Below are positions 11,436-21,200 of a DNA stretch of 30,417 nucleotides, one piece after another. Made by a program: the position numbers and the translations under genes. The notes beneath the pieces are model-generated. The model had not been told where the DNA came from and did not search any database. It worked only from the letters and a program-made list of their open reading frames with translations. Positions within the stretch are counted from its first letter, which is position 1. Each line of letters begins with the position of its first letter. This DNA is from Mesotaenium endlicherianum (Eukaryota > Streptophyta > Zygnematophyceae > Zygnematales > Mesotaeniaceae), in NCBI GenBank assembly GCA_009602735.1, contig WELA01000395.1, forward strand, positions 255,330-285,746, given 5' to 3'.

Positions 11436-14400
11436 ATGAGCAGCAGCAGTTGCGGCAGCGGCGGCAGCAGCGGCGGCGGCGGCGGCGGCACCAGCATCCA
11501 GGAGCTGCACGGCGAGCCCCTGCGGGCCATCCTGGGGCGCGTCTGCCGTGACGAGGGCATTGTTGCGGGGCTCCAGCGCTGCCGGGCCGTGTGCCGCGAG
11601 TGGGAGAGGGCCGCGTGCGGCCTCGTAGAATTCGTGTCGTTGATCGCCGCCCGGCCAGGACATGGGCAGCCGTGGGGGCGCTCGGGCCGCTCGGGCGGCG
11701 CTGGGGCTGGCTCGGGCGGCAGGGAGGATGACATTGACGACGACGACAACGACGACTGGGACGCGTGCGCGGCGGACAGCGTGCTTCAAGAGCTGAGAAG
11801 GTACCCAAGTGTGAAGAGAGTGCGGGTGGGGGCGGCCGCGGAGATCCGGGCGGCGTCGTACGTGCGCGTGCTGACGAGGCTCGCGTGTGCGGATCCGGCG
11901 GAGGAGCTCGTTGCGCTGACCTCGCTGGATCTGGTCTACTGGCACCACCACCCGGGTCCCGGTTGCTGTGCCTTGGGCTCAGGCGTGGGCTCAGGCGTGG
12001 GCTCAGGCTTGGGCTCAGAGTCAGGCTCAGGTGCAGAAGCGTGGTCGCCAGGCTCAAGAGGATCAGCCTGGGGATCAGTCTTGGGGGGATGGGGAGGGGT
12101 TTCGAGAGAGGCTTGGGAGGAGCCCGGGGAGGTGCACCTGGGGGAGGTGCAGAGTCCCCTGCAGGCGCTGGACGCCCTTCTGACGCGCCGGCAGGGCACC
12201 CTGGTGAAGCTGTCCCTGACACTTGTCAACCCCGAGGAGTTTGCGTGTGCGGGGGCGACAGCTGGCGGCGCTGCTTCTGCTGCTGCTCTTGCTGCTGCTG
12301 CCGGAGGACGTCCCCCCTGGGGGCTGCGCCAGCTGGCACGAGAGGCAGTCAGCGGAGCTGCCAGCAGTGGTGATGCTAGTGGTAGCAGTAGCAGCGGCAG
12401 CGGCAGGGGCAGCGGTGGGGGCAGCAGTGACAGCGGCAGCGGCAGCCCCAGCGACCGTGCGGAGAGGGAAGGGAGAGAAGGAGAGGAGGGACTGCTGCCG
12501 GAGGGGCAGCAGGAGGGCCCGCCAGGATTTGCGTTGCCCTCCTCCTTGTCAGGCAGCGGCAGCAGTGGCAACAACAATGGCAGCGGCAGCGGCAGCGCTT
12601 GCAGCGGTGGCGGCGGTGGCAGCAGGGACAGCAGAGGGGCGCATGCAGCGTTGCCTCCGGAGTGCGCATCGATGGCTCCCCTGGTGCTGAGGCCGGGGGG
12701 CTCGGGGTTGGGGCTGGGGCTGCACGCGCAGCAGCAGCAGCAGCACTCCTCCAACGTGCGAGACGTGATGCGCTCCATGAGGGCGCATCTCAACCGCCCC
12801 CCCCCTAACTCCTCCTCCTCGTCCTCTTCCCTGCTCCCCTCCCCTCCTCTCCCTTCTCCTCCTCTTTCGCCGTCCCTGGCCCCGCCCCCCCCCCAATCCC
12901 GTCCCTCTCTCACCTCCCCTCTCTCCTCTGATCGGCCCCTGCCTCTGCCTCTGCCACGCCCGCAGCTCCTGCCTGAGGCCCAGCCCCCAACGGGTGAGGC
13001 GTTCCTGAGGATCGTCGCTGCAGGAGTGATGCAAGGCTCCCCTCCCCTGCCCAACCGGATGCTTACTTCACCACTCTCGTCGTCAGCTCCGTTGCCGTCC
13101 ACGTCAGCGCCGCCGCCGCCCTTGCCGCCCGTGCCGCTCGCGCCGCCGCCCACCGACGAGAGCGTGCTGGACCTCGGAAGGCTCCGCCGCCTGCGCACGC
13201 TGCAGCTCGACTATGGCTGCCTCCCTCTCTGCGCGCCAGGTGGCGGCGGCAGGTGCGGCCGCCCGCTGCCCTCGTACCGCACCTTCTTCCGCCTGGGGGC
13301 CCTGGCAGAGCTCAGGGCTCTGTCGATTCGCAGCCCCGTCGAATCTCCCCTGCCCGACTCCCTGTGGGTCCTCTCAGGCCTGCAGCACCTGAGGCTGACT
13401 GTGGAAGAGAGCAGCGGCAGCAGCAACAGCAGCCGTAACCAGGGCTTCGGGTTTGGGCGGCCGAGGCTCTTAGTCCCTCGCCGCCGGCCCCTTCACGCCT
13501 CCAACCCTAACCCTAGCACAAATTTCGATCCCTGCAATCTTAACACAACTGGCACCCTTCTCCCTACCCGTCAAAGGGGCCTTTACCCCAACTACAACCC
13601 CAGCCCTAATCCCAACGCGATCGGGATCCAGAGCCTAAACCCGCTCCTTAGATTCAACCCTGACCCCGACCCCGGCCGCAACACTAACCCTAACCCAAAC
13701 CCGATGCCTGAGTGGCCCCTCCTCCCCCAAGCGCCACATGTCGACCTTGGCCCCCTGGATCGGCCGTTTGAGAACCTGAAGGGGCTGCGGGAGGTGGAGC
13801 TGCGAATGCTCGACATTCGGAGCGGCTTGAGCGAGGGCGAGGCCACGGCGCTGTTGTCGATCCCCACCCTCACGGCCTTGTCTGTGCACGCCCTCCGCCA
13901 GCGCTGCAGCCGCAACAGCGCACTTCGTGGACATGGCCCCCCCGCCCACGCCCACGCCCACGCCCAGGCTCATCCCCACCACCTCCGGCAGCGTAACAAC
14001 GACGGGAATGTGGGCGCCGTTGGTCGGGCTCACGTGAATGCACGTGCCGGTGCGAATGCAAGCAGCGTGCGCGCGCGGGAGCACGCACACGCGCGCGCTC
14101 TGCAGGCGCTGCTCTACTGGCCGGGCCTCTCGCGGCTGTCACTCGACCTCTTCGAGCTGCCGCCCATGCCGTCCGGCCACCTCATGCCACGCCTGCGGGA
14201 GCTCACGCTCGTCGTCCACCTGTCGACGTTCGAGCACGACTTCTTCCGGCACTTGCCCAATCTCACACACTTGGATGTCACGCTCTACAACGTGTTTGTG
14301 TGGCCGACACTTGGCAACCTCTTGCACCTTACGTCCCTGCGAATCGGCTTTCTCAACCCCAGCAGCAAGCTGCCTGGGGGATTCTCCCCGCCCGCCCTGA

Positions 14401-14540
14401 AAAAGTTAGAGCTTGCCGACTGCACTATGCGGAGCAGGCTGCCCGAGATTCTCGGGCACCAAAACCTCAGTGACGAGGTTGCCGTCTCCCTCAGTTGCCC
14501 TTGCAAGCGATGCATAGATGCGGGAATATTTATTGTTTGA
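11436..14540 (+). CDS. F-box protein with LRR-like C-terminal half and giant low-complexity insertions (1034 aa)
   Basis: A single open frame. After a Ser/Gly leader (1-20) there is an F-box-like segment at about 24-62 (LHGEPLRAILGRV ... LQRCRAVCREWERA), the region that binds SKP1 in SCF ubiquitin ligases. Leucine-rich-repeat-like strands follow from about residue 570 to 1010: LRRLRTLQLDYG, LAELRALSIRSP, GLQHLRLTVEE, LKGLREVELRML, LSRLSLDLFELP, MPRLRELTLVVHLSTF, LPNLTHLDVTLYNV, LLHLTSLRIGF, LKKLELADCTM. They suggest a substrate-binding solenoid. Between them lie Gly/Ser, Gln, Ser/Pro and Asn-Pro tracts unusual for the family, so the protein is about twice the usual 400-600 aa. Some tracts could be unrecognised introns, although the frame stays open throughout. 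The chosen ATG gives the F-box close to the N-terminus, as is usual. Confidence 0.72.
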   Translation: MSSSSCGSGGSSGGGGGGTSIQELHGEPLRAILGRVCRDEGIVAGLQRCRAVCREWERAACGLVEFVSLIAARPGHGQPWGRSGRSGGAGAGSGGREDDIDDDDNDDWDACAADSVLQELRRYPSVKRVRVGAAAEIRAASYVRVLTRLACADPAEELVALTSLDLVYWHHHPGPGCCALGSGVGSGVGSGLGSESGSGAEAWSPGSRGSAWGSVLGGWGGVSREAWEEPGEVHLGEVQSPLQALDALLTRRQGTLVKLSLTLVNPEEFACAGATAGGAASAAALAAAAGGRPPWGLRQLAREAVSGAASSGDASGSSSSGSGRGSGGGSSDSGSGSPSDRAEREGREGEEGLLPEGQQEGPPGFALPSSLSGSGSSGNNNGSGSGSACSGGGGGSRDSRGAHAALPPECASMAPLVLRPGGSGLGLGLHAQQQQQHSSNVRDVMRSMRAHLNRPPPNSSSSSSSLLPSPPLPSPPLSPSLAPPPPQSRPSLTSPLSSDRPLPLPLPRPQLLPEAQPPTGEAFLRIVAAGVMQGSPPLPNRMLTSPLSSSAPLPSTSAPPPPLPPVPLAPPPTDESVLDLGRLRRLRTLQLDYGCLPLCAPGGGGRCGRPLPSYRTFFRLGALAELRALSIRSPVESPLPDSLWVLSGLQHLRLTVEESSGSSNSSRNQGFGFGRPRLLVPRRRPLHASNPNPSTNFDPCNLNTTGTLLPTRQRGLYPNYNPSPNPNAIGIQSLNPLLRFNPDPDPGRNTNPNPNPMPEWPLLPQAPHVDLGPLDRPFENLKGLREVELRMLDIRSGLSEGEATALLSIPTLTALSVHALRQRCSRNSALRGHGPPAHAHAHAQAHPHHLRQRNNDGNVGAVGRAHVNARAGANASSVRAREHAHARALQALLYWPGLSRLSLDLFELPPMPSGHLMPRLRELTLVVHLSTFEHDFFRHLPNLTHLDVTLYNVFVWPTLGNLLHLTSLRIGFLNPSSKLPGGFSPPALKKLELADCTMRSRLPEILGHQNLSDEVAVSLSCPCKRCIDAGIFIV
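13497..13706 (+). repeat. Telomere-like CCCTAA units inside the F-box coding frame
   Basis: CTAACCCTAACCCTAG and scattered CCCTAAT/ACCCTAACCC units encode an Asn-Pro-rich linker (NPNPS, NPSPNPN, NPDPDPG, NPNPNPMP) at about residues 688-757. Plant telomeric repeats are CCCTAAA; these are mostly the six-base variant. Confidence 0.7.
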
Positions 14541-15237
14541 TTATGCCGTAGGTTAGAAGCAGTTTGATTCTGTGCTTGTCAAAAACCCCCCGTTCCATGA
14601 GCTTGGATACTACAACATAGTGTTTGCGATGATTTAACCTTTGTGCATATGATATATAGAACCCTTGTAGCGCCCAGGTATAGCAACGGTTTAGGCATTT
14701 TTGGGTGATCTCTTGTACATTCTCCTTTGCATTCGGCAATTGTAATTTGGGGCCTTATTGAAGCGTAGGTTCATGTGTCAAGTTCCCCATGTCCAATATG
14801 ATACCTTTGTTGACACGTATCATGTTTCTCGACACTTCGACTTTCTTATGTGTGGATGAAGCCAGAATCAATGTTGTTTAGTGCCCAAACCATTTTTTAA
14901 CTGGTGCCACTGTTGTTTTTCAGTGTGAGGCTAGGTAGCCCCATCATAGGTTTTGCGACATTGTATTGTGACAAAGGTCTCACTTGATAACAAGGCAAGG
15001 AGTGCCATTCATGTCAGTTGTTGCTAAGCTTCAGGTAGGATCATGTTCGGTTAAATGTTATCAGTATTTCCATCACACTTACGACACAAGCTTTTGAAAG
15101 CAACATGCACCTCACAATCACTGCAAAAAGCTATTAAGCTCCAAGAACCCCTATCATTGAGTAATGAGGGGGTTTATATAATCATTCTAGTCGGCTATTA
15201 AAGCTCTTAAAAAGACCCTCTGTCAAGTCATCAAGTA

Positions 15238-15292
15238 GTATATATGTTATATATACATGTAGATATATATGTGTATATATATGTGTACATCT
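15238..15292 (+). repeat. AT/GTAT microsatellite
   Basis: Imperfect TATATATG/TGTATATA alternation over about 55 bases. Confidence 0.75.
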
Positions 15293-15443
15293 TGATGTTT
15301 AAAGTCAATTTACATATATCTACCTATCTTATCTTGGTTTTTTCATTTAAAGAGTGGACCCCTTGCTCATCAAACACCTTAGTGATATAATCGACCAATC
15401 GGAATTGTTCCTCGGCTATACCGACGCTGCTGATTGAAGCTGA

Positions 15444-15465
15444 CAATTTGAGCAAGCTCAAATTG
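15444..15465 (+). other. Perfect 9-bp inverted repeat with 4-base loop
   Basis: CAATTTGAG CAAG CTCAAATTG. It lies about 260 bases before the gag-like start codon. It could be part of the retroelement leader or chance. Confidence 0.5.
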
Positions 15466-15726
15466 AGGTTTAAAAAGGAGGGAATTTCAATGTGAAATAT
15501 TTAGCAAAAGAATTCACTAAATATACAGAAGTGACACTTCAGCTACTCTCGAGAATTCTGAACAGCAATACTTAAGCAGCCTCCACAATAACCTATTCAT
15601 GCAAGCGCACTAACAAAGTGCCTAGTTGAGTTCTTTTCTTCGCCCATGTCCCATATTTGCATTAGAGCAGTTGCGCATAGAGACACTCAGAATAGACGCA
15701 TTCTCTCTCGTCTTCGAGCACTAGCG

Positions 15727-16620
15727 ATGGCCGACACTACCACCGAAACCGAGAATTCTACACCCCTCACCATCACACCTGCCGCTCTGCAAGAAACCTT
15801 GAACGCCACTCCTCTACAACACAATCCCTCTGGTGAGGAGTCCTTAGGGGCGGCCGCACAGAGGGCCCTCGCGGACCAGTTAGTCCAAGAAATTCAGGAG
15901 CGCTTGTCTCAGCCTCATCCTCCCCCTCCCACAGAAACAGGCCCTACCCTAGTTTCAGTGACACAGCAACTGGGTCACTTACAGCAGCTAGTGACATCGC
16001 TCACAAAGGACAAGACCGCCATCAACAACGACAGCGACCAGTGGCTTCAACAAGTCAAGAGAGCCAAGTTGAAGCACGACCTGATGGGCGACAACAAGCT
16101 CTCCGAGATGAACAAGATGCATATGGGAGTCTGCTCCGACATGGTCGACATGATTGGAGACGCCCAAGCAGCACTAGACAAGCAAGACTCGGAGGAAGTC
16201 AGGAAGCTTCTAACAGAAGGTTTGTCTGCCATTGCTGCTAGAGCTAGACAAATCAATACTGCTGATAAGCATGGTTGGAACCTAAAAATAGAAGAGTCTA
16301 AATCTATGAGCACAAATAAGGAAGATAATGAATGAGAGCCGAAAGTCTTCAAGCATCTAACTAAGAAGACTAAGGTCGAGGTTGTCAATGTCAAGGTCAA
16401 AGAGGAGGGAGGACTTAGATCTAGACAGCAGATCCCTATGTCTGTGCGCAACAGTTGGATCTGTTACACTTGCCAGGAGTTAGGTCATCTATCAACACGT
16501 TGCCCTTACAATCTGGTCAAGAACCACACCTTAGGAGCCCAACAGACATACATTACCCAGCAAGCTCCTACAATACACACAGCCAGTTGTACCAATGAGC
16601 CCTACTCAGGCAGCCTTTAG
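15727..16620 (+). pseudogene. Gag-like ORF of a DIRS-like retroelement, with CCHC zinc knuckle, interrupted by TGA
   Basis: The frame opens with MADTTTETENS (an upstream ATG at 15646 also exists) and runs to an in-frame TGA at 16333-16335. It then continues in the same frame to TAG at 16618-16620. The first part is hydrophilic. Near its end, VRKLLTEGLSAIAARAR and INTADKHGWN match the pattern seen in gag proteins of DIRS-like elements (a block such as KLADKSEHGW). Beyond the stop is a canonical retroviral-type zinc knuckle, CYTCQELGHLSTRC (CX2CX4HX4C), at about 16459-16500, which in active elements binds nucleic acid. The single stop and the decayed polymerase downstream suggest a dead copy. 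Family assignment rests on the reverse-transcriptase resemblance plus this block. Confidence 0.65.
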
Positions 16621-16869
16621 TCAACCAAACCACACTCAAACACCCCAATAGAGACAGCAGGGTCCCCAGCATAACTCAAACTTCCAGCATTACGGACCCA
16701 GACATTAGATTCAGAAGTCAGGTCATAAGCATAGAACAAGTCCATGGATTTACTAGTTAGATCAGCTAGGTCTGTCAGCAGGAAGATTGAGCTTCCAACT
16801 TGTAAGGAAACAAGATACAATATTACTCCAATTTGCTCTAAATATTGGACAGCTTGGGACAACCAAGTT

Positions 16870-17035
16870 TTATTTGTGCTGAGACGATTAGCTTGTGTGC
16901 ATCCAAGATAATTAGAAATGTGCTGAGACAATCAGCAAGATCAAACTGAGACAATCAGTAATTATTATTTCTATTGAGATATTTGCAATGTGCTGAGACA
17001 ACTAGCCCTGTCAGACTGAGACAATCAGAGGTTAA
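16870..17035 (+). repeat. Repeated GCTGAGACAATCAG-type units
   Basis: The motif CTGAGACAATCAG and variants (GCTGAGACGATTAG, GCTGAGACAACTAG) recur about five times at roughly 16878, 16922, 16946, 16993 and 17016. They lie between the gag and reverse-transcriptase remnants, where the element would be expected to be coding. Confidence 0.7.
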
Positions 17036-17203
17036 TCATGCTATGAGATGCATCTTGTGTTTGCAGATCAGGATTGTTCAAACATACTCATGGTCCTCCT
17101 AGGCAGACAGGAGGAAGTCATCACTTCCAAGGTTAGCTCCACCCAAGAAATCTCAGGTCTAGCTAACCGTCTGACTGAGAGACTAAGTTGGTGGAAATCT
17201 TGA

Positions 17204-17785
17204 AGCACTTGTTCTTTTGCTCTGCCAGTAATAGCCAGAGGTTATAAGTTACAGTGGGTAGCCTCCCCCCCTATGGCATTTGCTCAGGAAAACCACAGTA
17301 CAATCAAGAGCCGTTTGCAATTTACACAAGACTCCATCCAGAAGCTGGTCCTCACGGGAGCAGCCAGAGTCTGGGATGAACCTCAAGCACCTCACTATGT
17401 CAGCCCCTTACATGTGGTAGAAGGGAAAAAGCCTAGACTGATCTTGGATTTGAGAAGGGTCAATGCTGCTTTAGCCTCTTCCAAGTTCAAGTACGAAGTT
17501 CTTAGCAAGCTTCCTGACATCATAGAGAAAGGTGATTATATGTTTTCTATAGAATTAAAGTCCGGTTACCATCCTATCCCAATACACAAGGACTCTCAAA
17601 AATACCTAGCATGCAAACTAAATGACACTGTATATGTGTTCTAGCTGTTCCTTCCATTTGGCCTAGCTACAGCCCCACACGTTCTCACAAGGGTTCTGAA
17701 AGAGTTAGTGAGGAAATGGAGAAGTCTAGGCATCAGAATCCTCCCCTATTTGTACACTACGCCTATAATGACTACATATGCCTAA
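17204..17785 (+). pseudogene. Decayed reverse-transcriptase fragment, DIRS-like
   Basis: Open from 17204 to an in-frame TAG at 17642-17644, then the same frame continues to TAA at 17783-17785. Recognisable reverse-transcriptase blocks in order are VIARGYKLQWV, HYVSPLHVVEGKKPRLILDL, RRVNAALASSKFKYE, GDYMFSIELKSGYHPIPIH, QKYLACKL, and after the stop LPFGLATAPHVLTRVLKELV and WRSLGIRI. The 'FS-DLKSGYH-IHP--QKYL' and 'LPFGL--AP' wording with 'WR--GIRI--YLDD' is typical of DIRS-type elements, which integrate with a tyrosine recombinase. The catalytic YLDD is replaced by YLYTT and a stop interrupts the domain, so it is inactive. No RNase H or tyrosine recombinase remnant is seen downstream. Confidence 0.7.
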
Positions 17786-18258
17786 TCATTTTCATATCTC
17801 CTTATAATTGCTCTATCTTATATTCTCCTTCATTTCACTTTGAAATTCCCTCAGTTGGGAAAATTTCAGGGGAACGTCGTGGTACTCGGCCCACTAGTCC
17901 CACACTTGAAGCGTCGCTAAACAAGAACCGAACCACAGAATCTCGATTGCTCCTTCAATCGAATTTTCGTAACGTGCATGCTGAACGTTTTGTGGGGCGT
18001 GAGGACTTCATTTAGGACCGATCAAAACTCATTACAATCGCTCGAGCACTAGCCGATAGTATTCTGTCGCTGAACAGATCATGCTCTCAAGACATGATGA
18101 ATGGCTGTCCCCGTGCAGGACGTTTCCTTTATCTGGCTCTTCCACGTCCGACCTAGCTGGATTTCTAGATCTCCGCCAAATCTGTAGGCAGCATCTAGAT
18201 CCCATTCAGAACATTAAGAGGTGTTCACACCAGGGGGTGCTTCCCCCCACTCGACTCT
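17786..18258. other. Spacer between the retroelement remnant and the UGT gene
   Basis: No credible gene. The sequence changes character near 17870 and includes a G5/C5 inverted repeat near 18234-18249 (GGGGG TGCTT CCCCC). It may include more retroelement debris and the UGT 5' UTR. Confidence 0.4.
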
Positions 18259-21200
18259 ATGACGGGCGGGTGCCTGTGCAGCAAAAAGTTCCATCTCTTA
18301 GTGATTTCCGTCGTCCTCTTCCTCTCTTCCAAAGCCTCCTGTGATGATAAGGAAGCCTCCCCCGCCTTTGGAAATAGTGAATCATACTCAGCAGGCCTCA
18401 ACAAAGACCCTACCAGCGTGACACCTGTCTCCTGCTTGTCCTCCTCCCCACCTCCTCCCTTTGCAGGATCATCAGACCAGGTGCAGGGGCAAGAGCAAGA
18501 GCAAGAGCTTCCTGGAGTGCAGTCAGAAGCCGCAGCTAATGATGCCAGGTGTCAGCGCCCCCTCAAGCCTGAGCCTGCAGTAGAAGACAGGTGTGAGCGC
18601 AGCGCTGAGACACGTGGCAGCGCAGGCACGAAGGGCACAGTGCTGCTGCTGTCGCAGTCTCTCGCAGGACACCTCATCCCCCTGGTGGCCCTGGGGCAGG
18701 AGCTTATCAGCAGGGGCTACAGCGTACACCTGGCGGCTCCCTGGGTGAGCGAGCGCATGCCTGGCAGGCTAATTGAGGGCACGGGTATCTGCCACATCAG
18801 CGCGGGTGTGGAGGCCATGTCTGAGGAGCAGAGAGGCCGGCACGCCGTGGCGCTGACTGGGCAGGTGGGCCCGTTCACGCTGATGTGGCGGCTGAAGCAG
18901 TTCAGGATGGAGAAGGGCGCCTGGATGGCACACAACCTCCTCGCTACGGGGACCCTCGGACCGCCAACTGGCAATCTGCCAGCTGGCAGACCGCCGGTTG
19001 ACAAGCCCAGCAAGTGTCCTTCAATGCCTGGCAGATGTGCCAGTTGTCGGGCCTTGTCGTCCTCCAGGTGTACGATCGAGGGCCGGCCGCCCGACGCGCC
19101 CAATGGCAACAACAAAGGCGAAAGCGCAGACCCAGATGAGCAGCAGCAATGCACTGCCGCAAGCCACCTGGCAGAAGCAGGCGGTGACAGGTGTGCGGCT
19201 CCCCCCAGCAGCTTCCCTGACAGAAAGCAAGGAGGGGGCAGCGAGCAGGGCCACAGCGACTGCGACGGGCGGGGGGGAGAGGAGCCAGCTAACATTGTCA
19301 GGCCGGACATCATCGTCGCTGACCTCAGCGCAGGGCTGACAGGAGGACACCTGGCAGAGCTCTTTGACATCCCCCTGGTGTTCAACACGGGGACCTTCAA
19401 CTACCAGCACCGCCGCCCGCCGCCTTTCCCCTACCCCCTCTTCGGGTCCGCCGTGAGCCTCCAGGAGATGACACTTGTCGACAGGGTGCAGGCCGAGATT
19501 TGGCGCGTGCTGCGGATTGGCCAGCTGGCGGGCTACCTGGCGGAGCGGCAGGCGAGGGCCCGGATCAAGCAGGCCTACAACCTGACGGTGAAGATTTACC
19601 TCGAGCCAGGCGTGATGCACCCCCTGCTCATCAACACAGCCCTCGATTACCCTCTGCCTGTGGGGCCCCTGGTGACAGTCACAGGGCCCCTCCTATTCCC
19701 ACCCCCCCCTCCTCATCCCCCTCCCCCTCCTGCTGCTGCTGCTCCAGCTGCTGCTGCGGCTGCCGGCGCTGGTGGCTCCTCCTCCCCCTCCTCCTGCTCC
19801 TCTCGCCCGGGGACAAATTCGGGCGCTGCCATGCGGAGCCCCAAGAGGGCGAGATGCGCCAGGTGCTGCAAGGGTGAGGAGCCCTGCGAGGAGCCGGACG
19901 GCACCAGCGGTGGCGGTGGCCATGGCCTTTTCCCTGCGGGCTGCGACAGCGGCTGTGGCAGTGGCATTGGCAGCAGCAGTGACAGGGGCAGCGGCCGTGC
20001 CGGCAGTGGCGGCAGCTTTGGCGGCGGAGTACGGACTTCTGGCGTTGCCATGTATGCAGGCGTAGGAAAGAGAAGCAACGTCGACGAGGAAGGGGAAAAA
20101 GTAGGGAAAAACGAGGGGGCGCCGATGAGGGCATGCATGGCGGAGCGCTGCACTGACAGCTGCAGCTGCAGCAGTGGCAACGGGGGGATGGGGAGTGACG
20201 CATGGCAGGAGGGCGGCGGCAACGGCGACGACAGGGAGGAGGGCTCCTCAGCCAGTGAGGTGCAGAGCTGGCTGGACAGGTGGCGCGCGCGCAGCGTGGT
20301 GGTGGTAAGCATGGGCAGCCTGGTGCAGCTGTCGGAGGCGCAGGGCCGCGCTCTGCTGGCCGGCGTCACGGCCCTCGGCCGCCCGGTGCTTTGGGCGGCG
20401 CCCGTCGGCGCGCGCACGTTTTTGGCCGACGAGATCCGCGCCGGGGGGGGCCGAGGGGGGCAGCAGCAGCCGGAGGAGGAGCAAGGGCCGCCGAAGCAAG
20501 AGCAGCCGCAGCAGGGGCAGGGATGGCTGGGACAGCCGCAGCAGGGGCAGCAGCAGCAGCAGGCGCAGGAGCTGGACCAACGGCAGCAGCAGGAGCAGCA
20601 GGAGCAGCCGCAGCGACAGAAGAAGAATGGGCCAGGGCAGCAGCGGTGGCATCGGCAGCGGCAGCAGCGGCAGCGGCAGCTGCGGCAGAGGGGGTGCGCG
20701 GGGGAGGTGAGGGTGGAGAGGTGGATAGCGCAGAGGGAGGTGCTGGCACATGGCGCCACGGGGGTGCTGGTGGGGCACTGCGGGGCGGGCGGCGTGCAGG
20801 AGGCGCTGCTGCATGCGGTCCCCGTGCTGTGCCTGCCCTTCTTCCTGGACCAGCCAGGCGTCGCCGCGAGGCTGCGCGACTCCGGCGCGGGCCTCAGCAT
20901 CGACCCGCGCCAGCTCAGCGCCGCCCGCGTCTCGGTGGCGCTCCGCAAGCTGATTGGTCGGCGACGCCGCTGCCACTACAGCCGCTGCCGCTGCTCCCCT
21001 TGTAACCAAGGAGGGGCGGCGGCAGAGGAGGAGGCGGAGTACGAGGAGAAGGAGGATGAGAGGCATGGGGCGGAGGGGGAGCATGAGGCAGAGGCGGCGG
21101 AGGAGGCGGAGGGGGGGGATGNGCCGTGCCGGCAGTGGCGGCAGCTTTGGCGGCGGAGTACGGACTTCTGGCGTTGCCATGTATGCAGGCGTAGGAAAGA

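Larger units (their letters stand above)
14541..15726. other. AT-rich spacer before the retroelement
   Basis: F-box 3' UTR followed by AT-rich sequence without a credible gene. Its right part probably belongs to the DIRS-like element (5' end not identified). Confidence 0.45.

Noticed and set aside
11936..13198. 420-codon minus-strand frame opposite the F-box gene
   Set aside because: Pro/Leu/Ser-rich antisense of GC-rich low-complexity DNA; the plus strand has the domain evidence.
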